DNA from: Polyangiaceae bacterium
Lineage (GTDB): Bacteria > Myxococcota_A > Polyangia > Polyangiales > Polyangiaceae
Direction: 5' to 3'
Assembly: GCA_016719945.1 (NCBI GenBank)
Contig: JADJYE010000034.1
Location: 1 to 64,000 of the forward strand
Length of the DNA stretch: 64,000 nt
Of the stretch, positions 26,483 through 35,282 are shown in pieces. Below the pieces are notes generated by a model. That model had not been told where the DNA came from. It did no database searches and was given only the letters and a program-made list of their open reading frames with translations. Made by a program: the position numbers and the translations under genes. Each line of letters starts with the position of its first letter. Position 1 is the stretch's first letter.

Positions 26483-28237
26483 TCACTCCTTCTTGAGCCG
26501 CTCCAGCTCGACCTTGAGCTCCTTGACCTGCGCGTCCACGTCCGCCTGGGTCTTGCCCGTTCGCTTGAGCCCGTCGGCGTCGAGCCGGAGGAGGTTGTCG
26601 AGCTCGTGGGGGTCCGCGTCGAGGTCGTACAGCTCGACGTCCTGCCCCCCGGCCTTGTGCGAGCGCACGGTGGTCCGCTGAGGATCTTGGTAGTGCTCGA
26701 CGTACTTCCACTTCGAAGTGCGGACGGCGGCGTGGGTGTCGGGGCGACCTTCGGTGCCAGGCCCCCAGCACTCGGTGAGCACGTGCCGTCGCGGCCAGGG
26801 GCCTTGGAAGGTGCCGTCGACGAGGCCGGCGAAGCTCCTGCCGTTGATGTCCGCCGGCGCCGTCGCTCCCGCCCAAGCGGCGAACGTCGGCGCGAGATCG
26901 ATGTTGAGCGTGAAGACCTCGACGTTCTGAGCGCCCGTCTTGGCGCGCGGGTCGAGCACCACCATGGGCACCTTCGCGCACTCGTCGTACGCGCAGTTCT
27001 TGTGCGTGTGCCAGTGCTCGCCCCACGCGAAGCCGTTGTCTCCGGTGTAGACGACGATGGTGTCGTCCTCGACGCCCAGCTCCTTCAGCACGCCCATGAT
27101 GGCCTCGATGGCGTCCTCCGTCGCGAGCACGCTGACGAGCTGCATGCGGCGGATCCGCTCGAGCCGCTCCGGGTCGGCGCGCTTGCTCTTCTGAGACTCC
27201 TGGATCCACTGCGGCTTGTCGGACATGTCCTGCTCGAGGTAGCTCGCGGGACGGTCCTTCCAGTCGAAGAGCGCGCAGCTCGCCAGACGGTCCTCGGCCT
27301 CTTTCGTGAACTTCGCGACGTCAGGGTCGGGCTGGTAGCGCGCGGGAGACAGGAACGGGCCGTGCGGCGACTTGGGCGCGAGGTGCACGAACCACGGCTT
27401 GCCCTCGGCGTGCGCCTTGCGAATGAAAGCGATCGTCTGGTCGCGCAGCACGTCGGTGGAGTAGTTCTCCTTGCCGTCACGGACGACCTCGTCAGCGTCC
27501 TGCTTGCACTTCTTGACCCGCTTCTTCTCCCCTCGGTCTTCACCCTTTTCGCCGGAGAGGTAGCAGCGTCGCTTGGCCTTCGCCTCGTCGAGCCCCCGCT
27601 CCACGAGGTCGAAGTCGAAGAACTCGGCGTGAGAGAAGGCGTGCCATTCGTCCCAATGCGGGGGCACGTGGTTGGGGACCGTCTCGAGCAGCTTGTCGTA
27701 GGCGTTGAGGTACTTGCCGAAGTAGGCCGTGCGATAGCCCGCGGCCTGCAGCCAGCCCGCGACGGTCTTCGACTCGTTTCCGTTGTCGCGAAAATCGATG
27801 GCGCCGGGGCTCTTGTCGCCGTCCTCGTCCTCGATGTCGCCGTTCGACAGCACCTTGTGGTTGTGCGCGTACTTCCCGGTGAGCACGCTGGAGCGACCCG
27901 GGCAGCAGAGCGGGGTCGTGGCGAAGTTGTTCTTGAACGTCGAGCCTCGAGCCCCGAGCAGCTTCGCGAGCTTGGGCATACACGGGAGCGTGTCGGCCCG
28001 CTGGTCGTCGGCCAACACGAAGAGGATGTTGGGGCGCTTGGAGGGCGCCGTTGGCGCCACCGGGCCCGCGCTGGCGGTCGCGGCGGCGGTCGCGCTCGCC
28101 TTCTCCCGCGCCGCGCCCTTCCTGCCACCGGACGCCGAGGACTGAGACGGCAGCTGTTGTCCTTCGTCAGGCCCGCAAGCCGCCGCGCCCAGCAGGACCG
28201 AGACGGCGAAGACGACCGGCGCGAGGCGGGCAGGCAT
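26483..28237 (-). CDS. Sulfatase lipoprotein (arylsulfatase family)
   Basis: The 584-residue product starts MPARLAPVVFAVSVLLGAAACG, a lipoprotein signal. RPNILFVLADDQRADTLPCM gives the metal-binding DD. LCCPGRSSVLTGKYAHNH contains CxPxR, whose first Cys is matured to formylglycine by an FGE/anSME enzyme. APKSPHGPF and VYTGDNGFAWGEHW hold further metal and sulfate ligands. The overall layout resembles N-acetylglucosamine-6-sulfatase or heparan-type enzymes. It should cut sulfate esters of polysaccharides at the cell surface. Upstream are the membrane protein and EEP genes in the same direction. Confidence 0.88.
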   Translation of the reverse strand: MPARLAPVVFAVSVLLGAAACGPDEGQQLPSQSSASGGRKGAAREKASATAAATASAGPVAPTAPSKRPNILFVLADDQRADTLPCMPKLAKLLGARGSTFKNNFATTPLCCPGRSSVLTGKYAHNHKVLSNGDIEDEDGDKSPGAIDFRDNGNESKTVAGWLQAAGYRTAYFGKYLNAYDKLLETVPNHVPPHWDEWHAFSHAEFFDFDLVERGLDEAKAKRRCYLSGEKGEDRGEKKRVKKCKQDADEVVRDGKENYSTDVLRDQTIAFIRKAHAEGKPWFVHLAPKSPHGPFLSPARYQPDPDVAKFTKEAEDRLASCALFDWKDRPASYLEQDMSDKPQWIQESQKSKRADPERLERIRRMQLVSVLATEDAIEAIMGVLKELGVEDDTIVVYTGDNGFAWGEHWHTHKNCAYDECAKVPMVVLDPRAKTGAQNVEVFTLNIDLAPTFAAWAGATAPADINGRSFAGLVDGTFQGPWPRRHVLTECWGPGTEGRPDTHAAVRTSKWKYVEHYQDPQRTTVRSHKAGGQDVELYDLDADPHELDNLLRLDADGLKRTGKTQADVDAQVKELKVELERLKKE

Positions 28238-28305
28238 GCGCCGGAGCCTAACAGGGTGCTGAAGAAGGCATCGTCATTGTGCTCGATGAGGTCGGTGCTG
28301 CTCTT

Positions 28306-29103
28306 TCAGCCTCCCGTCCCGCCTCGCTTCGCGAGGGGGGAGAGCGCCGCTTCTGCCTGAGCCTCCGCTTCGAGCAGCGCCTCCACCTCGGCCAGCGGGT
28401 CGTCGTCGCCAGCGATCTTGGAGAGCGCAATGCGGATCTTGGGGTTGGCCGAGGCGTCCGCCGCGATTCGAGCGCGAGCGGCCTGCCCCGACTTGCTGAG
28501 CGCGATCGCCGCGCCGAGGCGCTGCTCCAGCGGCTGCGTCGCGTCATCGAGCACGGCGCTGACCTCGTCGGCGCCGATCGCCTCCTCCCTGAAGGCGCCA
28601 CGACCCAGCAGACCGCTCAGGTCCTCGAGCCAGTCCTTCAAGGGGCGCCCCCTGCGGGCGAGCCGCGCGTGGGCGTCTCGGCGCCGCAGGTCCCTGGTCT
28701 CGAGGGCCTGGGTGATGGCCCCCACGACCAGGGTGTCGAGGCTGGTGAGGCTGACCGTCTCCCCGCTAAAGAGCTTGATCTCGATCGACGCGCTTCGGGA
28801 TGTGACGCCCTCGATCTCTCGAATGGGGAGGAACCGGCGGCCCAACGCGCGCTCGATGCGCACGCCGTCCTCCCCGACGACGACCGTCGCTCCCCGCGTC
28901 AGCCAGGCTGCGAACGCGCCGATCGCGATGGGGACGCCGAGCAGCATCGTCGTCAGCACGGCGTCGGGCGGGGTGTCGCGCAACAAGATGAGCGCGCCGA
29001 TGAAGGCCAGCACCGAGATCGCGAGCGCCGTGACCCCAGGGCCGACGTTGCCGCGGAGCTTGAAGCTGGTGGTCTCGCGACCGAGCTCGCGGTCCTCGGC
29101 CAC
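28306..29103 (-). CDS. Membrane protein with PH-like domain, paralogue of 19472-20725
   Basis: The 265-residue product starts at a GTG (MAEDRELGRETTSFKLRG). It has two helices (VTALAISVLAFIGALILL and AVLTTMLLGVPIAIGAFAAWL), then a beta segment VVVGEDGVRIERALGRRFLPIREI. The tail (GRPLKDWLEDL, GADEVSAVLDDA, LGAAIALSKSGQ, KIRIALSKIAGDDD) follows the same order as the larger protein at 19472. Two bases separate it from the end of the EEP gene, so both are one operon. The role is unknown; the tail looks like short helical HEAT-type pairs. Confidence 0.7.
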   Translation of the reverse strand: MAEDRELGRETTSFKLRGNVGPGVTALAISVLAFIGALILLRDTPPDAVLTTMLLGVPIAIGAFAAWLTRGATVVVGEDGVRIERALGRRFLPIREIEGVTSRSASIEIKLFSGETVSLTSLDTLVVGAITQALETRDLRRRDAHARLARRGRPLKDWLEDLSGLLGRGAFREEAIGADEVSAVLDDATQPLEQRLGAAIALSKSGQAARARIAADASANPKIRIALSKIAGDDDPLAEVEALLEAEAQAEAALSPLAKRGGTGG

Positions 29104-29105
29104 GG

Positions 29106-30043
29106 CTATGGCTCGAACCTCAGGCGGGCCAAGACCGGCCGATGGTCAGAGACCGTCGAGACATAGCCGGAGACGTCCTGCTCGAGGGGCAGCGCCTGCG
29201 CAGAGCTGTTCTGCAGCAGCGCGCCGCCCCGCACGTGCACGTGGTCGATGAAGCTCGTGAATGGAATGTACGTGTAGCCCCCGGCCTGCTCCGGCTCGAG
29301 CGTCAGGAAGCCCCCGTCGGTCGCCGTGAGCAGAGGCCCGAACACGTTCCAGCTCACCGGGTCGGTCAGCTCGTCGTTGAAGTCGCCGGCGATCACGATC
29401 TCCTCGTCGACCGAGAGCTCTTGCTGCTCCTTCACCCAGGCGTCGAGCTTGATGCACGCGTCTCGCCGCCGGTCTGCGCTCTCCTGGTCTAGCTGCGCCT
29501 TGAGGTGCACCACCCCGATCAGAAAATCGCGAGAAGGGTCGCTCGCGCTCGCGACGCGCGCCGAGAGCATGGCCCTGGGGAAGGCGTAGTCGTCGCTCTG
29601 AAAGAGCGTCTGAGGATCACTGACGATGACGCGGTCGGGGCGAGCCAACAGGCCGACGCGGACGAAGCCGTCACCCGACGTGGCGAGCAGACCCTCATAG
29701 TCTGCGAGGACACCGTCGAGCGTCTGCCAGTCGGCCTCGCTGCCGATCTCCTGCAGCGCGACGACGTCCGGTCGTAGCTCGTCGAGGATCGCCGCGACCG
29801 TGGTCACGGTCTCCCCCGACTTCGGGAACTGCTCGAGGTTCCAGGTCAGCAGGGTGATGGCGTCGGCGTCGAACGCGCCCCCGCTGCCCCCGCCGCCAGC
29901 CTCCGCGCTGCTCCCGCCCGTCGCGCCGTCGCCCCCACCCCCGCGCTCGCGCCCCCGGCCGGCGAATCGCCGGTGTCCCCGCAGCCAACGACCGCCAGCG
30001 CCGCGACGAGCCCGAGGAGCGACCCGTGGAAGTCTCGCGACAT
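29106..30043 (-). CDS. Endonuclease/exonuclease/phosphatase family lipoprotein (one frameshift)
   Basis: The start at 30043 gives MSRDFHGSLLGLVAALAVVGCG, a lipoprotein signal, then a Gly-rich linker. One C is missing (as written) in the run 29932-29936; restoring it joins the signal to AGVGGDGATGG and the enzyme domain. The motifs are ITLLTWNLEQF (Asn), PDVVALQEIGSE (catalytic Glu), LIGVVHLKAQ, IVIAGDFNDE (GDxN) and STVSDHRPVLARL (SDHR). This is a complete EEP hydrolase of DNase/synaptojanin-like fold on the cell surface. It is the first gene of an operon with the PH-like membrane protein and probably the sulfatase. Confidence 0.8.
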
Positions 30044-30143
30044 CCGGTGCGTGTAGCCCCGGCGTCGGCCTGTCGCAACGGATGACCGCTGATGAGGCTG
30101 GAGTAGACTGAGCCCCCACCCCTCCAGCCTGCGAAGACCGACG

Positions 30144-30895
30144 ATGCACTACCTCCTCGAATACGACCTGACGCCGGACTACCTCGATCGTCGCGGCGCG
30201 TTCCGCGGCGACCACCTCGCGCTCGCTCATCAGGCGGGGATGCGCGGGCAGCTCGTGCTGGGGGTGCGCTCAGTGAGCCAACCGACCGCGCGCTGCTGGT
30301 GTTCCAGGGCTCGAGCCCCGAGGCCGCGGAGGCCTTCGCGCGAGCCGACCCTTATGTGGCGAACGGCCTGGTCGCGAGCTGGCGCGTCCGTCCGTGGACG
30401 ACGGTGGTGGGCCCCGACGCGTCGTTCCGCTTCGCCGACGAGTCGCTCCCCTCCGACGGGACGGCGCCGTCGCGCGAGTCGCTCGTGCGCTTCCTGCGCG
30501 GCGCGCGGCATGGCGTGGTCGCGTCGACCGCAGCCGACGGAGAGCCCCAAGCCGCGGTCGTTGGGCTGGCGGTCACCGACGCGCTCGAGCTCGTCTTCGA
30601 CACGCTCGGGACCACACGCAAGGCGGCGAACCTTCGTCGAGACGGGCGGGCGGCGGTCGTCTTCACGCGAGGTACGGCCACGGCGCAGCTCGAGGGCGTC
30701 GCGGACGAGCCCACTGGGCCGGAGCTCGAGCGGCTGCTCGAGGTGTACTACGACGCCTTCCCCGACGGACGAGAGCGCGCCACGTGGCCCGGCATCACCT
30801 GGTTCCGGGTCCGCCCGACCTGGGTTCGAACGACCGACTTCGGCGCCGAGCCGCCCGCGGTCACCGAGCTGTCCGGCGACGGGCTGCGAACCTAG
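30144..30895 (+). CDS. YciI-like domain fused to FMN-binding pyridoxamine-oxidase-like domain (one frameshift)
   Basis: The first part, MHYLLEYDLTPDYLDRRGAF with HLALAHQAGMRGQLVLGG, is a YciI/YCII domain (conserved His in the RxxHL segment). One G is missing in the run 30260-30264. Restoring it continues as ALSEPTDRALLVFQGSSPEA, the rest of the YciI domain, and then VGPDASFRFAD. From about residue 105 a PPOX-type split barrel follows: SLVRFLRGARHGVVASTAAD, FDTLGTTRKAANLRRDGRAAVVF. This pattern is typical of F420/FMN-binding PPOX proteins. A ligand-binding domain linked to a flavin or F420 reductase suggests a small redox enzyme. It ends three bases before thrE. Confidence 0.75.
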
Positions 30896-30898
30896 TCG

Positions 30899-32203
30899 GT
30901 GGTGCTCTCCACCCCCACGCCTGCACCCTCGAACCCCCGGCCGTCGCTCGACACGCCGCTGCCGGTCAGCGAGCGGACGCGGCGCCGCACGGCGGAGGAG
31001 CTCAGCGACTACGTGAGCCAGCTGGGCGAGCTCTTGCTTCGTTATGGCTGCCCGGCGTACCGCGTCGAGGGCCTCATTCGGGTCGTCGCCGACTCCGAGG
31101 GGCACGAGGCGGAGGCGTTCGCCCTCCCGACGGGGCTCTTCGTCACGGTCGCGCCGCGAGGGTCCGGCCGCGTCGCGCCGGTCCATCGAATGGTGCGCGT
31201 CACGCAGTGGGGCATCGATCTCGACAAGCTGCTGCTCGTCGACGAGATCTTCAATGAGGTCGCGAGTGGCCGGCGCACCGTCGAGGCGGCCCGCGCGGCG
31301 CTCGCCGACCTGGAGACGCGCAGGGGTGTCTACTCCGCCCCCTCGATCTGGCTGGCGGCTGCGCTCACCAGCGGAGGGGCCGCCGTGTTGTTCCGGGGCA
31401 GCGCCCTCGACGTCGCGCTCGCCGCAGGCGTCGGCGTCGTCTTGACGGGGCTCGGCGCGCTCCTCGCGAAGCACCCGCAGGCGCGCTTCCTGCTCGACTT
31501 CGTGGGCGCCCTCGTCGCGGCGCTGCTCGCGGCTCTCGCGGCCCGCTTCGCGGGCGGCTCTCGCGAGGCGATCCTGCTGGCGGGCATGATCATGCTCTTC
31601 CCGGGGATGACCCTGACCACGGGGCTCGCCGAGCTCGCGCAGAAGAACCTGGTCGCGGGGGCCGCGCGCCTGATGGAGGCCGCCGTGACCTTCGTCGCGC
31701 TGGTCTTCGGTATCGCGCTGTCCATTGCCGCGACGACCTGGCTCGGGCTCGAGCCAGGCGCCTCCTCGGCTCGCGTGCCGCTGCCCCTGCCGGTGCAGGC
31801 CCTGGCTGCGGTCGCGATCTCGGTCAGCCTCGGCGTGGTCTTCAACGTGCCGCGCAAGCTGCTGTGGGCGGCGTTCGTGTCAGGCGCGGCAGGCTACGCA
31901 GCGACCGCTCTGGCCGGGCCTAGCCTTCCTCCGTACGTGGCGGCCTTCGTGGCGGCGACCTCGGTGTGTGGGCTCGCGAACCTGCTGGCGCGCAGCACGG
32001 GGCGACCGGCGCAGCTCTATCACCTGCCGGGGATGATGCTGCTCGTGCCGGGGAGCCTCGGGTTCCTCAGCCTCGATGACCTGCTCCGGGGAACGTACGA
32101 CAAGGGCGTCGAGAAGGGCCTGCTCACGCTGCTCATCGCGGGCGGGCTCGTGATGGGCGTGCTCCTCGCGAACGTGCTCTTTCCGCCGAAGAAGCTGCTC
32201 TGA
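30899..32203 (+). CDS. Threonine/serine exporter family protein (ThrE)
   Basis: The 434-residue inner-membrane product joins the ThrE N-terminal domain (LSDYVSQLGELLLRYGCPAYRVE, the conserved amphipathic and catalytic-like helix) to ten or so transmembrane helices. GMIMLFPGMTLTTGLAEL and YHLPGMMLLVPGSLGF are the two family-typical PG(M/S) repeats. ThrE exports threonine and serine using the proton gradient. Both halves found as separate genes in many bacteria are fused here. GTG 30899 is the likely start, three bases after the previous gene. Confidence 0.85.
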   Translation: MVLSTPTPAPSNPRPSLDTPLPVSERTRRRTAEELSDYVSQLGELLLRYGCPAYRVEGLIRVVADSEGHEAEAFALPTGLFVTVAPRGSGRVAPVHRMVRVTQWGIDLDKLLLVDEIFNEVASGRRTVEAARAALADLETRRGVYSAPSIWLAAALTSGGAAVLFRGSALDVALAAGVGVVLTGLGALLAKHPQARFLLDFVGALVAALLAALAARFAGGSREAILLAGMIMLFPGMTLTTGLAELAQKNLVAGAARLMEAAVTFVALVFGIALSIAATTWLGLEPGASSARVPLPLPVQALAAVAISVSLGVVFNVPRKLLWAAFVSGAAGYAATALAGPSLPPYVAAFVAATSVCGLANLLARSTGRPAQLYHLPGMMLLVPGSLGFLSLDDLLRGTYDKGVEKGLLTLLIAGGLVMGVLLANVLFPPKKLL

Positions 32204-32239
32204 CCACCCAGGCGTCAGGCGCGCTATAACGGCGACACC

Positions 32240-32908
32240 ATGACCTTCGCCGTCGTCACCGGGAGCAACAGGGGTATTGGGCTCGCGCTCGTCCGGGAGC
32301 TCAAGAGCCGCGGCCACAGCGTGCTCGCGGCCTGCCGCACGTCGTCACCCGAGCTCGCGAAGCTCGGCGCCGAGGTGATCGAGGGCGTCGACGTGTCGAC
32401 CGACGCGGGGCTCTCGGCGATCGTCGGCGCGGTGGGTGAGCGGTCGATCGACCTCTTGATCAACAACGCCGGGATCCTCGTCTGGGGAGACGCCCTCGGC
32501 GCGCTCGACGTCGACGGCATTCGAAAGCAGCTCGAGGTCAACGCCCTCGGCCCGCTCCGGCTGACCGACGCGCTTCGTGATCGGCTCGCCAAGGGCTCCA
32601 AGGTCGCGCTCGTCACCAGCCGCATGGGGTCGATCGAGGACAACTCGTCGGGCGGCGCGTACGGCTACCGCATGAGCAAAGCTGCGCTCAACATGGCGGG
32701 CAAGTCCCTCGCCATCGATCTGAAGGGCCGAGGCGTCGCGGTCGCGATCCTGCACCCCGGAATGGTGAAGACCGACATGGTGGGGACGCATGGCGGCCAG
32801 GTCGAGCCGGACGAAGCCGCGCGCGATCTCCTCGCCCGCATCGATGAGCTAACCCTCGAGACTTCGGGCGGGTTCTGGCACGCGAAGGGTCAGCGTCTGC
32901 CCTGGTGA
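32240..32908 (+). CDS. Short-chain dehydrogenase/reductase (sniffer/C-factor-like)
   Basis: The 222-residue product has TGSNRGIGLALVREL (NAD(P) site TGxxxGIG), LLINNAGIL, VNALGPLRLTDAL, VTSRMGSIEDN (catalytic Ser) and YGYRMSKAAL (catalytic Tyr and Lys). The short length and SRMGSIEDN pattern place it with carbonyl-reductase/sniffer-type SDRs, the group that includes myxobacterial CsgA. All catalytic residues are present. Whether it signals in development like CsgA cannot be told from this. It stands between thrE and the STAS-like gene in the same direction. Confidence 0.88.
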   Translation: MTFAVVTGSNRGIGLALVRELKSRGHSVLAACRTSSPELAKLGAEVIEGVDVSTDAGLSAIVGAVGERSIDLLINNAGILVWGDALGALDVDGIRKQLEVNALGPLRLTDALRDRLAKGSKVALVTSRMGSIEDNSSGGAYGYRMSKAALNMAGKSLAIDLKGRGVAVAILHPGMVKTDMVGTHGGQVEPDEAARDLLARIDELTLETSGGFWHAKGQRLPW

Positions 32909-32983
32909 CGCAGGGTGACGCGGCGGTGAGGCCGCGAGACCGCGTGTGATCCAGCGTCGAGGGTGCGATACTGACGGGTCGCG

Positions 32984-33481
32984 ATGCGTGAGCGCCAGAC
33001 CCGAAAGTCCCGATCCGGGGAGCTGGTCTTCGATGACCGGGCGTTCCCCATCGTGCTCATCTGCCTCCGGGGGGACCTCGACGCAGAGCTCGTCGATCAG
33101 CTGTTCGACTGGATCAAGCAGCTGGTCACGGACTCGCAAGACAAGAAGCTCCGCTACGCCTTGATCTTCGACGCCCTCGATATCGCCCGGCCGTCCCCAT
33201 CTCTGCGCGGGCAAATCGCTCGACGCGTCGACCTGCTGCCCCCCTCGTGGACGAGCCTCAACGTCGGGTCCCACGTCCTCATCAGCAGCCCCGTCGTCCG
33301 CGGGGCGCTCACGGCGCTCACCTGGATCACCAGCTCCAAGATCTCCACCTCGTTCCCGGACTCCCTCGAGGCGGCCATCGCGAAAGCTTGCGTGGAGCTG
33401 CGCGGCGCGGGCATCGAGCCCCCACCCTCGCCCGAGCTCCTGCTCGGCGCCTCGGCGAGGCGCGCGGGCAGCGGGGGCTAG
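32984..33481 (+). CDS. STAS/SpoIIAA-like domain protein
   Basis: The 165-residue product has the alternating beta-alpha pattern FPIVLICLRGDLDAELVDQL, YALIFDALDIARPSPSLRGQ, NVGSHVLISSPVVRGALTAL. It resembles the single-domain STAS-like proteins common in myxobacteria. It is distantly like the protein at 46051-46542 (RAPLIVDARQVKSMS, CIAVLASNPVSVLLVNFF), which sits beside a histidine kinase. No phosphorylatable Ser after DxS is obvious. A protein-protein signalling role is inferred. Its TAG stop shares CTAG with the convergent gene's stop. Confidence 0.6.
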   Translation: MRERQTRKSRSGELVFDDRAFPIVLICLRGDLDAELVDQLFDWIKQLVTDSQDKKLRYALIFDALDIARPSPSLRGQIARRVDLLPPSWTSLNVGSHVLISSPVVRGALTALTWITSSKISTSFPDSLEAAIAKACVELRGAGIEPPPSPELLLGASARRAGSGG

Positions 33482-33861
33482 AAGCAGGTCAGCGAGTCGA
33501 TCGACGTGATGACGGCGGTGCCCTGACCACACTGGGTCGCGGCCTCGAGCACGCTCTTCGTCTTCGAGAGCTGCGTGACCTTCTTCGTCGCGGCGTTCGC
33601 AGGGCCGACGTCGCCGCCGACGTTGTGACATTGGCTCACGATCTTGAGCTGGCAGGTCACCGGCGTCTCACATTGGTTGTCGATCGTGGCGGCGCAGCGC
33701 CCAGGCTCACAGAAGAAGCTCGCCGGGGCGCAGCCCTTGCCGGTGTCGTGTCGATCGAGCTCTGCCGTCGTCGAAGAGGAGCCGGCCGCTCCGCAGCCGA
33801 GCGCAGCGACCAGCCCCAGCAGCAGCGAAGCGGCTGCAAGCCCCAGCGAAGATCGTCGCAT
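33478..33861 (-). CDS. Small Cys-rich lipoprotein, unknown function
   Basis: The 127-residue product starts MRRSSLGLAAASLLLGLVAALG with lipobox ALGC. The mature part has seven cysteines (CAPASFFCEPGRCAATIDNQC, VTCQLKIVSQC, ATQCGQ, LTCF) and no recognised domain. The first cluster resembles the CSEGRC-type short Cys modules of myxobacterial surface proteins. It ends head-on against the STAS-like gene with overlapping stops and begins 12 bases after the carbamoylase gene in the same direction. Confidence 0.6.
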   Translation of the reverse strand: MRRSSLGLAAASLLLGLVAALGCGAAGSSSTTAELDRHDTGKGCAPASFFCEPGRCAATIDNQCETPVTCQLKIVSQCHNVGGDVGPANAATKKVTQLSKTKSVLEAATQCGQGTAVITSIDSLTCF

Positions 33862-33872
33862 GAGCAAGGGGG

Positions 33873-35126
33873 CTACTTCGCAAGCCCCGCGCGATCGAGC
33901 ATCGCGTGGAGCAGCACGTTGCAGCCGGCCTCGAGGTGCTCGGGCTTGGCGTCCTCGATCTCGTTGTGGCTGATGCCGTCCTTGCAGGGGACGAAGATCA
34001 TCCCCGCTGGCGCGAGGCGAGCCATGTACACCGCGTCGTGGCCGGCGCCCGAGACCGCGTCCATCATCGAGTAGCCGAACCTCTTCGCGCCGTTCGATAC
34101 GGCCTCGACGCAGCCCTTCTCGAACGGGCACGGCGGGAAGTAAGAGACCTGCTCGATCGTGATCCCGAGGCCGCTCTCTTTCGCGGTCTTCTCGACGAAC
34201 GCGCGGATCTCCTTGTCCATCGCGTCGAGCCGCTCGTTGTCGACGTTCCGCAGGTCGATCGAGAACTTCACCTGACCGGGGATGACGTTGCGGCTGTTCG
34301 GGAAGCACTGCACGAAGCCGACCGTGCCGCGGCCGTACGGCGGGTACCGGTGCGCGATCGCCACCGTCTCTTGCATGATCTTCGTCGCGATCTGGAGCGC
34401 GTCCTTGCGCAGCGCCATCGGCGTCGGACCCGCGTGAGCCTCCATCCCCGTCACGACGCAGTCGTACCAGCACAGGCCGAGCACCCCGGTGACCACGCCG
34501 ATGGTCTTTCCGGCGTCCTCCAGGACGGGGCCCTGCTCGATGTGGGCTTCGAAGTAGGCGCCGATCGGGTGCTTGCCCGGCTCCTCGTCACCGACGTACC
34601 CGATGCGCGACAGCTCGTCGCCGACCGACTTCCCGGCCACGTCCTTCGCTGCGTACGCGTGCTCGAGCGTGAACGCGCCCGCGAAGACGCCCGACCCCAT
34701 CATCACGGGGACGAAGCGCGAGCCCTCCTCGTTGGTCCAGAATGCGACCTCGATCGGCGCGTCGGTCTGGATCCCCTTGTCGTTGAGCGTGCGAACGACC
34801 TCGAGGCCCGCGAGCACGCCGTAGTTCCCGTCGAACTTCCCGCCGGTCGGCTGGGTGTCGATGTGGCTGCCGCAGACGATCGGGGGCAGCGACGGGTTCT
34901 TCCCCGCGCGCCGCATGAAGACGTTCCCGATCTTGTCGGTCGTGACGCTGAGGCCCGCGGCCTTGCCCCAGCCGGTGACGAGATCGCGCCCCTGCTTGTC
35001 GAGGTCGCTGAGCGCGAGCCGGCACACGCCGCCCTTCGGCGTGGCGCCGATCTTGGCCAGCTCCATCAGAGAGTCCCAGAGCCGCTGACCGTTCACCGCG
35101 ATGCGCTCGGAGTCGACGTCGTTCAT
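33873..35126 (-). CDS. N-carbamoyl-L-amino-acid hydrolase / ureidoglycolate-type amidohydrolase (M20 family)
   Basis: The 417-residue product hydrolyses N-carbamoyl groups using two metal ions. CGSHIDTQPTGGKFDGNYG holds the His and Asp metal ligands. EVAFWTNEEGSRFVPVMMGS has the EE catalytic/metal pair. EAHIEQGPVLED, MEAHAGPTPMALRKDA, DAVSGAGHDAVYMARLAPAG and KDGISHNEIED follow in order, which is the AllC/HyuC/PydB pattern. Candidates are carbamoyl-amino acids, allantoate or beta-ureidopropionate; nearby genes do not decide. ATG 35126 fits the family start; upstream in-frame sequence is promoter-like. Confidence 0.88.
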   Translation of the reverse strand: MNDVDSERIAVNGQRLWDSLMELAKIGATPKGGVCRLALSDLDKQGRDLVTGWGKAAGLSVTTDKIGNVFMRRAGKNPSLPPIVCGSHIDTQPTGGKFDGNYGVLAGLEVVRTLNDKGIQTDAPIEVAFWTNEEGSRFVPVMMGSGVFAGAFTLEHAYAAKDVAGKSVGDELSRIGYVGDEEPGKHPIGAYFEAHIEQGPVLEDAGKTIGVVTGVLGLCWYDCVVTGMEAHAGPTPMALRKDALQIATKIMQETVAIAHRYPPYGRGTVGFVQCFPNSRNVIPGQVKFSIDLRNVDNERLDAMDKEIRAFVEKTAKESGLGITIEQVSYFPPCPFEKGCVEAVSNGAKRFGYSMMDAVSGAGHDAVYMARLAPAGMIFVPCKDGISHNEIEDAKPEHLEAGCNVLLHAMLDRAGLAK

Positions 35127-35282
35127 GGTGGCCTTTTTCCACCGGTCACGCGTGTGCTGCAAGGCATCCGTCTCGCGGGGCAGCGCTGCACCAGGATCTC
35201 GTAGGGTCCATGACTCGGCGGCCGTTCCGGCCGGCGATCCGCCATGGGCCGGTTGGCGCGGCGTGTGCATTGCAAGTCCGCG

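Noticed and set aside
26412..27209. Upstream extension of the Cys-rich MYXO-CTERM gene
   Set aside because: A signal peptide begins at 26411; the rest is a shadow of the sulfatase.
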